From JBAYFX01 sp041666965 (GTDB lineage Bacteria; Patescibacteriota; Microgenomatia; UBA12405): DNA of 45,534 nt. Positions 23,313 to 32,455 of this stretch are shown piece after piece; position 1 is the stretch's first letter; the number at the start of each line of letters is the position of its first letter. Below the pieces are notes generated by a model. That model ran no database searches. It had not been told where the DNA came from and worked only from the letters and a program-made list of their open reading frames with translations. The stretch is from NCBI GenBank assembly GCA_041666965.1, contig JBAYFX010000006.1, forward strand, positions 1 through 45,534, in the 5' to 3' direction. The translations under genes were made by a program, and so were the position numbers.

Positions 23313-24119
23313 GACCTGATCTTTAGCGCTTATGGGATTTAGCAAAAATGGCAGTAGCTTATACCGGTCCTGGACTGCTACCTTACTCCGTACTGGGTCA
23401 CCCCCGGTCTCACTGATGTTTCCCGCTTCTCCCACTGCAGTTATCTGACTTCCCTGAGACGGAAAACTAAATCCAGTCTCTGATTGTATTTTCATGTTAG
23501 TTGATGCGCCCAGTGGGGACACGGCTACTAATATTTTTGTCCCTGTTGCTCCAAAGTCAACCATTACTCCCATCCAGTCAGCGCCGCAATCTACCTTACT
23601 CGTCGAATTTACTCCGTTAACCACATTGTCGCTAAAATTAACCACCCGCCTCAAACTACTCACCTCTGTTCCGTCCTGGTAAAGCAGTACCACTTCCGCC
23701 AAACTACCACTGCTCAAACACAATTTTATCTGGCTGCCCTCGTAACTACCCGATGTCATATTCAATGACCCATCCGGGTTGTGCGGCGCCATCCAGTAAT
23801 ACTCATAATCTCCCGCCAACACCGGGCTGCCAAAATCAATTTCACTTGTTGTTCCCAAAGGAGTCACCTCAACTTTGGCCTGACTTTTCCCGTCCGGACT
23901 GGTATAAGTCAGCTTGCCATCAGTCGTCGTCGCCCCACTTCCCAAATAGTACTCAATTCCCGACTCAGCGCTCGAAAATGCCTGCTTTAAAGCCTCCTCA
24001 TCCGTGTCAATTTTAGTTTCCAATACCGTTTTTTGGGATACCGATAATCCCAAAGTGGTAATCACCGCCGCCACCAAAAGTACTAAAAGTGATACTTGAC
24101 CTGTTTGATGTTTATTCAT
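23301..24119 (-). CDS. PilX/GspK-like exported pilus protein
   Basis: 272 aa. The N-terminus, MNKHQTGQVSLLVLLVAAVI, looks like an atypical class III prepilin signal: a short basic leader, TGQ, and a 20-residue hydrophobic helix. ALKQAFSSAESGIEYYLGSG then matches the EAGIE/AEAG segment seen in PilX and GspK proteins. The mature part is beta-rich with two cysteines. It starts in a TAATG overlap with the giant gene upstream, so the two are co-translated. It may form part of the pilus tip complex that carries the giant protein. Confidence 0.7.
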   Translation of the reverse strand: MNKHQTGQVSLLVLLVAAVITTLGLSVSQKTVLETKIDTDEEALKQAFSSAESGIEYYLGSGATTTDGKLTYTSPDGKSQAKVEVTPLGTTSEIDFGSPVLAGDYEYYWMAPHNPDGSLNMTSGSYEGSQIKLCLSSGSLAEVVLLYQDGTEVSSLRRVVNFSDNVVNGVNSTSKVDCGADWMGVMVDFGATGTKILVAVSPLGASTNMKIQSETGFSFPSQGSQITAVGEAGNISETGGDPVRSKVAVQDRYKLLPFLLNPISAKDQVLSP

Positions 24120-27100
24120 TAATTATTAGTAAATCCTGAAATAACTTTAGTTAAATTGGCGGGTAAGTTCAAAACCAAGCTTGGTTTATATCTAATTACC
24201 ACCGCCGGGGACTCATTGTTATCTGCCTCATGTCCCAAAAGTGTAGTGTCATATGTTCGGTTAATCACCACACTTCCGTCAGCCGAGTAAAATACACCAC
24301 TTAGCACTAATTGTGCCGTATTAACTCCTATTACATTAATATCTCCGTTGGCCACCACAATCCCGCTCCATTCAGTCACATTCCCCCTCACTTCTACATT
24401 CCCATTAACCACCAACATTAATGTTTCACCCAATGGAACTGAATTATCCTCATCAATGGTCAAATCCCCGTTAATCAAAGCAATTCCACCGTTGGCGTAG
24501 GTTGTTTTGATTGTCGACCAACTAGTACCAACTCCGAGGGTTGTCACCCCCGATACTTTGGCGACTAGTTTGTCGCTCCAATAACTATAGCCATAACTTT
24601 TGTTGGTCAAGTTTCCGCTCCAGTACCAATTGTCCGGCTTCCCATAACTACAAGTTCCCAAACTACACCCGCCATTATTAGTTATAGTAGGAGCCTCTAC
24701 AATTCCATTATCAAGCTTTAGTGTGCTGTTGTTGGTACACATGGCCGCACTACACGTATCGCTCGAGTAACACGTAGGTGGTATTTTGTTGGTAATCCTT
24801 ATCCCGGCCCGAATGTTTCCTCCCTCTACCTGGTACCAGGAGCTTTGGTTAACAATCGTGCTAAAATCAGCCACTATTTCCGAAGGGCTATAAGGATTAA
24901 CCAGTGTTTCCGTGTTTATACTTGATACTGAATTAGTGCCCACGCACAATTTCGGTTCACTTCCAACAACTCCTGTAAATGTTGGTATATAGGTCTCGCC
25001 CCAAGTTAGTGGTGAGCCACCCGAAGTGTACGTCGGAGTAGTAACCGTCATGCTGGTAGCTCCAAAACTCAAACCGTAATTCCCCGCATAAGCAATGTTA
25101 TATCCCGCTGGTCTGTTGCCACACAATAGTTGCCCCAGCGGCGCATCGGACCCGTCAAACAAAGTTCCAGAAATGTTAACGTTACAATTCCACACTTCAA
25201 AATTCCGTCCGGCCAGCTGCCAACCACTGTTTTGGAAAACTTTATCCTCCACCATTATGCTAATTGGTGCCAAATCAATAGCACTACCCACATCAAAAGT
25301 TTGGCTGGTTTCCCAGACCGCCATCGTTCCCGCTCCCGAGCCGGGTTTATAAGTCATCGGGTATGTGATACCCACAGCTCCATATTTCATTGTCACCTTA
25401 CTAATGTCAGCAAAGCCCCCATAGTGGCCCACCGTCGCCTCAAAATTAACCATTCTCGGTTCATTTGACTCTCTGAACAAATCCTCACATATCTGGTTGT
25501 CAGTCCCATTAGTTGTCGCAGTTACCACCGTCTCCTCACTGTTTTTAATAGCTAGGCTGCTAAAAAAGGGTAGATTGGCCACATTTACCGGTATTAACGC
25601 TTTGTAGCTATTAGCCTCATCACTCTTCATCCCGGTTACTGTAATCCGGTTTTCCGTACATCTGCCCTGAGTGTCCCAAGTCAGACACGTCCCCCGTAAA
25701 TGCCCCGGGTCATTATCCGAAGTCGTCAAACAGGCGTCCGCATAAACCTTTGGCGGTCTATCGTCCATATCTCGGTACTCTACTCTAAAATCCACTCCAG
25801 TTGTCCCGTTGTCTAGCGCGTATTTCGGAAAATACCAGCCCGGGCTACCGTTTTGGTCGATTTTAGCCGTCAGGGTACAACTGTCAGTTAGCCAGGTTTT
25901 ATTAAGTCCAGTACTTCGGAAAGGACCAACTCCGTCATTTATGGTACAGCTGTTAAATCTGCTTGACCCCATCGTTTCACTTATTCCTCCGCAAGTATGC
26001 GACACCGTAATATTTACAAAATCATTTTCTCCCGTATCCGTTAACATCGGTTCACTCACGTCGCGTCTTTGAAAATCTTCATTTTTGTCCCACCACACCC
26101 TACCAAACAAATATTCAGTATTTGGGTCTACCGTTACTGGCGGAACCATAAAGTACCCCACCATCGCTGAAAATGCCGATTTTTCTGTCGTTCCCACACT
26201 ACAGTTGTTGTAAGTCTGAATCTGCCAGTGATACGTTGTTCCAATATTGTAATTACTAGTCGACACACTTAAGCTGGTAGTGTCACCGCCCCCAACCGTC
26301 CTCAATATCTGTTCTCCATCACTTTGATTCCAGGTCCCAATAATATATCCATCTGTTTTCGGGTCAGTACTTTTTACCCAATTAAAATCAATCACTTGGT
26401 CGGTAATCAACACTGGTGTCGTTGGCCCACCCAAGGGGGACACTAGTGTCGTATTAGTCGGTACTCCCAGCACACAGGCCATTGGCGTCGGTGTTGGAGT
26501 CGGAATCATAAACCAACCTACCCCGTCTGGAGGAGAGGACCAATATAGTGTTTCCTCTCCCACACAAGTATTTTTTGTTTGAATTTGCCAATGAAATTTA
26601 ACCCCGGTCGCAAAAATGTCACGCGACACAGTTAGGCTATTAGTCCCTATTGATCTGTCCCATAAATACTGGCTGCCATTTTCTCCCCAAGCCCCAATAG
26701 TGTACACATCAGTCAGGCTGTCAGTGCTCGCGTTCCAGCTCAAAGTCACGTTAGGGTCAGTAATTATCACCGGATTACTTTCGGTGCCCTTGGGTGATAC
26801 TACCGTAGTTTTAGCTGGTGCTCCCGTCTCACAAGTGTCAATTAACGGCACCGTGCAACTCGCCGTTGCCTGGGTTGACTTATTACCCACTCCGTCCACC
26901 GCCCGGACCTTGCACGTTACCGTCGATTCCTCTACTGGTGCTCCCCCAGTACAATATGATGAGTTTAAAGAAAAGTTAGTGGTAGTCACGCTGGCTGCGC
27001 ACAGCACTCTGCCCGTATTGTCGCTGCAGTCTACTTCGTAGTTGGCAAGCAAGCCGCAACCTGTGTCCGTTGAAGCGTCGAAGCTCCAGGTCAAACAAGC

Positions 27101-30058
27101 CGCTGGGTCAGTCGATACAAAATTATTGGGAACGTTTGGCGCTGTTTTGTCCACTCCAAAATTTACCGCTCCCGCCGCGCCCGCCGCGTCAGCCTTAGTA
27201 TAGTTTAAAGCTCTAAAACTGTAGTCTCCTGTCCCCAATACCGGTAGTCCGGTAACTGGTGTCCCATTTTGGTACCACGAGCTAAAAGTATGACTTTTTT
27301 CACTATAGGTAATTACTCCATCATTAACACTTTTTGGTGAGTTAAAAATAACCGTGTTAGCACTATTGCGAATCTCCCCTAAACCGTCCCAAGGGTAACA
27401 GTTTACGTCCGCGCCTGTGTTTTGGGTAATTTGGTAACTGGTCGGTTGGGAAGCACTACAGTTGCTTACAGGCGAGTTAATCACCGGCGCCCCTGGAAGG
27501 GGACAACTGCCACAGCTAAAAGTGTAAGGTGTGGTCGTCATATCTACCGGGTTAACCGGAGAAGAGTAGGGAGGCACTTCGCCTGGTTTCACTCCTCCCA
27601 CCCCCCATCCATAAAGTACATTTGGTTCAATGGTTCGGGTCAGGGAGTTAGTAAGTGTTAACGCTGAAGTGTCACCACTGTCCCCCCAAGTCGCCAATGG
27701 TTCCCTGTTAATCAATACATTATATTTTTCAGCACATGTCGCTGCATTCCAGCTCAAAAATATCTGATCATCAGCCAAACATTGTGAACTAAGTCCGGTC
27801 ACATTACACGGTGATTCACACACACAGTCGCAAGTCGTCGCCTCACACCGTTTAGCCGCAAAGTTAAAATGATCCACGGTTTTGTTCACCGAACCATCCG
27901 GATTTTTAGCCGCAAAGCAAGTTGTTGGAGCCTTCCATGAGTTAGGCAAAGCACAGGTTCCTTGCTTGTCACAATAGCTCTTAACCACCGCCCGGTCAGC
28001 TTCTTGGTAATCAATCTGCTCCCGGCAAACTCCCCGGCTTTTACTCAAACAGGTGTTAGTACAGCTAGTTGCCGGATTATTGTTGGGAACGCCCGGACTC
28101 CAGCTTGATGCCGGTTTGGCTAAACAAGCATAATCCTGATCTGAAAATGTCTTTATTACGTGTGTCCAATAAGCCAGTGTTGTCCCACTCGATATATTAA
28201 CCGTCTTGTTGCAACTTGCCGCTCCATCAACCGTACAGTCTTGCACGTTCTGGGTTCCCCCGGTAGTAACATAAGATTCTCGGATATTTGATAGCCAACC
28301 GCTCCCAGAAATAATACCAGCGTTGTAAGTCAGATTAAGTCCGTCGTACACGTCCGTCCAGCTACCAATGTTGGTGTTAACGCCGCCTACATTAGCCGTA
28401 ATGCTCGGGTTGGAACAAACTGGGTTTTCCGCCGCCACCCAATTAATTTCAGTGTGGCAGTTTTTATTAACCGGAGATGACGAAGTATTGCCAGCACGGT
28501 CGGTAGCCGAGGCCGCAATAGTCGTTGATGTTGAACTTAGTTTAGACTGGCACAATGCCGGTAACGCCTGGGGATAGTTAATAAAATACATCAGTTTTTC
28601 GTCTATGTTAATCGCACTGATTCCAGATCCCATTGGGTACCAGTTGTTGTCACTTCCCAAGCAACTAAGGTTAATTATTTGTAGATTTTCGTTGTCACTT
28701 AAATTGCCATTAAACGTAAAACTGCTAGTTACCTCACTGTTCCACCGTACCGGATTAGGGCTTGCGCTCAAAGATGTACACTCCGGTTGAATTGTATCCA
28801 CGTTCACCATCGCTCCACAGCCCACACTTGCCGGTGAATTAGAGTCCACTCTTCGTTGAATACACACTTTTTTTGCCCCGTCAGTACTAAAATTAATTGT
28901 TTTCGTAGCCGCAATAGTTTCCCATTCGCCAAAAGTGTAGGTCCCAGTATCAGCGCAGTTTATATTAGACCCAACTTGAGCAAATCTAATTTGCCCCGCC
29001 CCAGCCGTATCAATGTTAAAAGTTACGTTTCTGCTTTTGGTATAACACGAGCTATTCTTACTGTCCCAATAAGCACTCGTGCAACTGCCGTATTTTATAG
29101 TCGCAAAACTATTACAGTTTGGTACAGGATAGGGAACTTGTGGTCCACAACACGAAGTCCAACCGGTTCCATCGTTCGCGTGTCTGTCTATACAATTTAA
29201 TGTTCCTCCATTTCCGTTGTTACACCCATCTTTACCCCCCGGGCAAGGTCGCATCATACCGGGAGCGGTTCCGCAATTATCCGATTTTTGGCATGAATAC
29301 TTGGTTAACGGCTCATATCTATCAGTATCAATTCCGCACCCTGCGGTTGCTGTATATACCGGTTGACAACATTTTTTACTCTCATCACACAATCCTGGAA
29401 CCTCTGTAGTCCCAGAAGCGCAAGAAATCTCACAAGAAAATGCACATCGCTCAGGCGGTTGAGTTGGCGCGGGAGTATAAGTTGGATCCCCAGGTATCAC
29501 CGTAGGAATTGGAGTAGTAGTACCACAAGCCGCATCTCCACATGCTGGCTGCCCTCCACCTCCGCAAGCAACCGTAGTTGCTCCTCCGCATGTTCCCTCA
29601 CTCGGTGAATAAGGGTCTTGTATCGAATAGTTTGAACAAGTTACCGCCCTTCCTCCCGAACAGCATGTTTTATATACAGCTGCCCCCACGCTTCCACAAG
29701 CACATTGACCCGGTCTTAATCCTGTTTCCCCCAAACATTTGTCACCCGTCGAGCAAGAATCTCCGGATTTCACCCACACCCAACTACACGTTTCAAAAGG
29801 AGAGTTTGGATCTGAAACATTTTTACAAACTGACGTTCCTCTCGACCAACTTGTTCCTTCCCCACACGGAGTTCCACACCCGGAGCTATTAGTATTACTT
29901 ACTCCATTATTACAATCTGCCGGTTTAGCCCCAGGACAAGAGCTTGAACATGGCCAATAACAAGTACCATCGTCACACCAATAGGCCAGAACATCACTTC
30001 CGCTAAATAATAATCCAAGCAAACTGACAAAAATAGAAAGGAATTTAAATTTACTCAT
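24119..30058 (-). CDS. giant cysteine-rich multidomain surface protein, probable pilus-tip adhesin
   Basis: 1,979 aa, the largest gene here. A signal peptide (about 1-25) precedes a cysteine-rich region (about 25-310) with a Thr/Pro linker (PTPIPTVIPGDPTYTPAPTQ). Ig/FN3-like beta domains follow. A pair at about 1075-1190 and 1195-1305 are internal repeats (both contain ...WQIQT and end in WFM/YFM). A SdrD-B-like segment starts at FGRVWWDKNEDF (about 1316). The C-terminus (about 1850-1979) is a beta-helix-like stretch (LTIDEDNSVPLGETLMLVVN, NGNVEVRGNV). No enzymatic motif or PilY1 beta-propeller is evident. It lies in one operon with a PilX-like pilin, as PilY1 tip adhesins do. Confidence 0.65.
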   Translation of the reverse strand: MSKFKFLSIFVSLLGLLFSGSDVLAYWCDDGTCYWPCSSSCPGAKPADCNNGVSNTNSSGCGTPCGEGTSWSRGTSVCKNVSDPNSPFETCSWVWVKSGDSCSTGDKCLGETGLRPGQCACGSVGAAVYKTCCSGGRAVTCSNYSIQDPYSPSEGTCGGATTVACGGGGQPACGDAACGTTTPIPTVIPGDPTYTPAPTQPPERCAFSCEISCASGTTEVPGLCDESKKCCQPVYTATAGCGIDTDRYEPLTKYSCQKSDNCGTAPGMMRPCPGGKDGCNNGNGGTLNCIDRHANDGTGWTSCCGPQVPYPVPNCNSFATIKYGSCTSAYWDSKNSSCYTKSRNVTFNIDTAGAGQIRFAQVGSNINCADTGTYTFGEWETIAATKTINFSTDGAKKVCIQRRVDSNSPASVGCGAMVNVDTIQPECTSLSASPNPVRWNSEVTSSFTFNGNLSDNENLQIINLSCLGSDNNWYPMGSGISAINIDEKLMYFINYPQALPALCQSKLSSTSTTIAASATDRAGNTSSSPVNKNCHTEINWVAAENPVCSNPSITANVGGVNTNIGSWTDVYDGLNLTYNAGIISGSGWLSNIRESYVTTGGTQNVQDCTVDGAASCNKTVNISSGTTLAYWTHVIKTFSDQDYACLAKPASSWSPGVPNNNPATSCTNTCLSKSRGVCREQIDYQEADRAVVKSYCDKQGTCALPNSWKAPTTCFAAKNPDGSVNKTVDHFNFAAKRCEATTCDCVCESPCNVTGLSSQCLADDQIFLSWNAATCAEKYNVLINREPLATWGDSGDTSALTLTNSLTRTIEPNVLYGWGVGGVKPGEVPPYSSPVNPVDMTTTPYTFSCGSCPLPGAPVINSPVSNCSASQPTSYQITQNTGADVNCYPWDGLGEIRNSANTVIFNSPKSVNDGVITYSEKSHTFSSWYQNGTPVTGLPVLGTGDYSFRALNYTKADAAGAAGAVNFGVDKTAPNVPNNFVSTDPAACLTWSFDASTDTGCGLLANYEVDCSDNTGRVLCAASVTTTNFSLNSSYCTGGAPVEESTVTCKVRAVDGVGNKSTQATASCTVPLIDTCETGAPAKTTVVSPKGTESNPVIITDPNVTLSWNASTDSLTDVYTIGAWGENGSQYLWDRSIGTNSLTVSRDIFATGVKFHWQIQTKNTCVGEETLYWSSPPDGVGWFMIPTPTPTPMACVLGVPTNTTLVSPLGGPTTPVLITDQVIDFNWVKSTDPKTDGYIIGTWNQSDGEQILRTVGGGDTTSLSVSTSNYNIGTTYHWQIQTYNNCSVGTTEKSAFSAMVGYFMVPPVTVDPNTEYLFGRVWWDKNEDFQRRDVSEPMLTDTGENDFVNITVSHTCGGISETMGSSRFNSCTINDGVGPFRSTGLNKTWLTDSCTLTAKIDQNGSPGWYFPKYALDNGTTGVDFRVEYRDMDDRPPKVYADACLTTSDNDPGHLRGTCLTWDTQGRCTENRITVTGMKSDEANSYKALIPVNVANLPFFSSLAIKNSEETVVTATTNGTDNQICEDLFRESNEPRMVNFEATVGHYGGFADISKVTMKYGAVGITYPMTYKPGSGAGTMAVWETSQTFDVGSAIDLAPISIMVEDKVFQNSGWQLAGRNFEVWNCNVNISGTLFDGSDAPLGQLLCGNRPAGYNIAYAGNYGLSFGATSMTVTTPTYTSGGSPLTWGETYIPTFTGVVGSEPKLCVGTNSVSSINTETLVNPYSPSEIVADFSTIVNQSSWYQVEGGNIRAGIRITNKIPPTCYSSDTCSAAMCTNNSTLKLDNGIVEAPTITNNGGCSLGTCSYGKPDNWYWSGNLTNKSYGYSYWSDKLVAKVSGVTTLGVGTSWSTIKTTYANGGIALINGDLTIDEDNSVPLGETLMLVVNGNVEVRGNVTEWSGIVVANGDINVIGVNTAQLVLSGVFYSADGSVVINRTYDTTLLGHEADNNESPAVVIRYKPSLVLNLPANLTKVISGFTNN

Positions 30059-30545
30059 TCTGTTTTAACATTTTCAAAGTAAGTGCCTGGTCTAGGTTAG
30101 CCACCTCCAAATTACTTCTTAAAACATAAGTAAATATTTTCATTTTTTTGCCTGTAATTTCTACATCACCTGTAATCTTTGCCAATTTCTGACCTCTTTT
30201 TACATTATCTTTTACTTGATAATACTTTTTTTCGATTTTTTGCCCCACAATAACTGCCACAAAACCCTTATCTTTAGTTTCAATGTTTATTGAGGTATAT
30301 ATGTTCCCGCTACCTTTCTCGACAAACGTCCCTTCTGTTACAACCCCCTCAAATGGTGAAAAAATATTAGTATTCCTCTTACTTAAAATTCCCACTCCTG
30401 CCGCCCTACCTTGCGCCATCACAATAATACTTTTATTTAATGATGTAATGTTGTCAACAATTGTATGTGGTTGAACCGACCAGACAAAAAACACCCCCAC
30501 AATAAACAAAAAAATAATTCCCAAAAAAACACCTAGCTTCAACAT
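30051..30545 (-). CDS. membrane-anchored M23-like barrel protein without catalytic residues
   Basis: 164 aa. One N-terminal transmembrane helix (about 4-24), then a beta-rich domain. Its pattern IFSPFEGVVTEG, then IVGQK, then VKRGQKLAKITG resembles the LytM/M23 peptidase barrel (SPxxGxV ... VKxGQxIGxxG). The HxxxD and HxH zinc ligands of M23 enzymes are absent. Degenerate M23 domains commonly act as binding modules in envelope complexes. It overlaps the start of the giant gene by 8 nt and opens that operon, so it may anchor or chaperone the giant protein. The family call is by eye. Confidence 0.6.
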   Translation of the reverse strand: MLKLGVFLGIIFLFIVGVFFVWSVQPHTIVDNITSLNKSIIVMAQGRAAGVGILSKRNTNIFSPFEGVVTEGTFVEKGSGNIYTSINIETKDKGFVAVIVGQKIEKKYYQVKDNVKRGQKLAKITGDVEITGKKMKIFTYVLRSNLEVANLDQALTLKMLKQNE

Positions 30546-30551
30546 TACTCA

Positions 30552-30592
30552 ATACTAGTGTATTTAAGCAAAGTATTCAACCAAATACACTA
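30552..30592 (-). promoter_or_regulatory. promoter of the giant-protein operon with overlapping inverted repeat
   Basis: On the minus strand TTGAAT (30580-30575) and TAGTAT (30557-30552) are 17 nt apart, and the -10 ends 6 nt before the ATG at 30545. A perfect 10-bp inverted repeat, TAGTGTATTT (30556-30565) and AAATACACTA (30583-30592), brackets the -35 and touches the -10. There is no T-run, so it is better read as an operator than as a terminator. Confidence 0.5.
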
Positions 30593-30600
30593 CTAGCACT

Positions 30601-32298
30601 TTAGTTGCCCATTTGACTCACCATCACACCATTAGTTTTCAAAATATTATCTTCGGTTATCCCTTGATTATCCTGTAAAGGCCCAATTGTGAACTTTAAT
30701 CCAACTCCTTTTTCACTACCCTTTCTTGTTGGTCCAAAAGCCCAAGAGTTAAACCTTTCACCTAAATTATCTTGATAATAATGTCTAGCTTCTAACTTTC
30801 CACTAGCTTCATCCGGAAAAGACTTGCCAATAGTCAAAATTCTGTCTCCTGGAGTATTATTTTCAATACTAACTTCAGACCTGGTTGCTGTACCAAATAC
30901 ACTGATAAGAAGCCCAGTATTTTCATCTGAAATTATTACTCCGTATCCTCCCCATTGCTGTTTCAACACATCCAGTCTTAAATCTCTGTTTTTGCCAAAA
31001 AAAGTTGTTGGATCTGTAAAAGGAAATGTTAAGTATGAACCTGTTGGCACATAACCATGCATGTAGTCCTTTTTTGGTGAAACTCCTTTAGTGAAAGCTA
31101 TTTCCACCACTTCCCCTTCTTGAAATGTTGTATCTGAAACATCAAATGGTAACGGTATTTTGCCAGTTTCAGCAATTACGCTAGTATCTTTAAGTGCCAC
31201 CATCCCGGTTATCGGAAAACTATCATTGTCTCTGTTTCGAACCACTTTAAAATTAGGTTCAAAATATCCAGCCATTTCACCTTTGGCGTCAATGTAAAGA
31301 ACCACGTCTCGTCCATTATTAAGCTTACCTACTTCCTGCCTCAAGCCCTTAACCTCAGGTACAGTAATACCTTCAACCACAAATTTTCCACCTTCATTTG
31401 TTTTAATGCTTTCATTAACTACTTGGGTCGGTGTAGGTTCCGCGGCAACTGTCGCTGTCGGGGTAGGGGATGATTCAACTGTCGGAACTTGAGTCGCTAC
31501 TGGCGCTTCTGTTGCCTCTAGGGTAGGTGCCGCAGTGGCTGGCGTTTCAGTAACATTATTTAAGTTCTCATACCACCCGTCCTCGTCAAAATGAAATAAT
31601 GGTTTCCCGTTTTCATCAATAATTGTTGGTGTCCCGTCTTCGTCAACTACCGCTTTTCCGCCCTCAGGTATCGCTATAGTTGGTAGTTTAATCGTTTCCC
31701 GAACTCCACCTCTCCCGTCCAACACTAACAACTGATATTCCTCCATTTCTGCTTCACGTACCAATACTGCTCCATTAGGTAGGTATCGTTGGTTATGAAC
31801 CACCTCCGCTCCTGTTGGTAAGGCGATACTATTCTCACCGTTGGTGTATACAGTGACTCCAACCACTGACCCTTCCGCCATAAAATCATATACCTCTCCC
31901 CCCGACACTATTTGGGCAGGTACATTAACCGATGTTAACCTGGTAGTATTTTCATCCACCTCTTCCCGGATGCTTTTTCCACCTTCTTTTACGTACACTA
32001 CCGATCCCTTTGACAATCGTGCCTCAAGTGCCTTAATGGTTGCCTCTGTTATTGCCGATGTAGTTTCCGATCCTCCAGCCGCAATTACTTCTGTGTTGGG
32101 ATTTACCGTCGGAGAAGCTAAAGGCTGGACTGTATCAGTTGGGTTGGGGCTCGGTTTATTTTCCGGTGTTGCAGTTGCCACAGGCTTTGGGGTAACAACC
32201 AACGCATCCACCGCCGGGGCGGCACATCCAGTCGTAATTGCCCCGGCAACTAACAAACCAACTAAGTTCCTTGCAGTTTCATTACTTCTTGGATTCAT
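30601..32298 (-). CDS. surface lipoprotein with Pro/Thr-rich linkers, unknown function
   Basis: 565 aa. The signal peptide ends in a lipobox, AITTGC, with Cys25 as the acylation site. Two low-complexity Thr/Pro/Ala linkers (about 30-65 and 255-300) separate two acidic beta-rich domains. The middle domain contains VDEDGTPTIIDENGKPLFHF, a KWG-like repeat pattern. No catalytic motif or known family is recognised. It has its own strong promoter and lies between the minor pilin cluster and the giant-protein operon, so a role at the cell surface with the pilus is possible but unproven. Confidence 0.75.
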   Translation of the reverse strand: MNPRSNETARNLVGLLVAGAITTGCAAPAVDALVVTPKPVATATPENKPSPNPTDTVQPLASPTVNPNTEVIAAGGSETTSAITEATIKALEARLSKGSVVYVKEGGKSIREEVDENTTRLTSVNVPAQIVSGGEVYDFMAEGSVVGVTVYTNGENSIALPTGAEVVHNQRYLPNGAVLVREAEMEEYQLLVLDGRGGVRETIKLPTIAIPEGGKAVVDEDGTPTIIDENGKPLFHFDEDGWYENLNNVTETPATAAPTLEATEAPVATQVPTVESSPTPTATVAAEPTPTQVVNESIKTNEGGKFVVEGITVPEVKGLRQEVGKLNNGRDVVLYIDAKGEMAGYFEPNFKVVRNRDNDSFPITGMVALKDTSVIAETGKIPLPFDVSDTTFQEGEVVEIAFTKGVSPKKDYMHGYVPTGSYLTFPFTDPTTFFGKNRDLRLDVLKQQWGGYGVIISDENTGLLISVFGTATRSEVSIENNTPGDRILTIGKSFPDEASGKLEARHYYQDNLGERFNSWAFGPTRKGSEKGVGLKFTIGPLQDNQGITEDNILKTNGVMVSQMGN

Positions 32299-32305
32299 AT
32301 CCTAT

Positions 32306-32333
32306 ATTATATAGATAATCTTTAATATATCAA
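32306..32333 (-). promoter_or_regulatory. lipoprotein promoter (TTGATA - 16 - TATAAT)
   Basis: The best-matching promoter in the window: TTGATA (32333-32328), a 16-nt spacer and a perfect TATAAT (32311-32306). The -10 ends 7 nt before the ATG at 32298. Upstream, up to 32455, lie two small hairpins (GAGTAG/CTACTC at 32387-32403 and TACTTATT/AATAAGTA at 32437-32453) after the end of the pilin cluster. Confidence 0.75.
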
Positions 32334-32455
32334 GATCATACACTCTTACATAATAGCTGTCACCAGTCTCCTGGTAATCACCAACCGAGTAGTTTGCCTA
32401 CTCAGTTCATTTCAATGACCTATAATTAGCCTATATTACTTATTTAATAAGTACT

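Noticed and set aside
30556..30592. Inverted repeat as an intrinsic terminator of the lipoprotein gene
   Set aside because: The arms are AT-rich with a 17-nt loop and no T-run follows on either strand; the overlap with -35 and -10 fits an operator better.
31841..32314. 157-codon plus-strand frame opposite the lipoprotein gene
   Set aside because: It is a shadow of the Thr/Pro-rich linkers; the minus strand has a signal peptide, a lipobox and a strong promoter.
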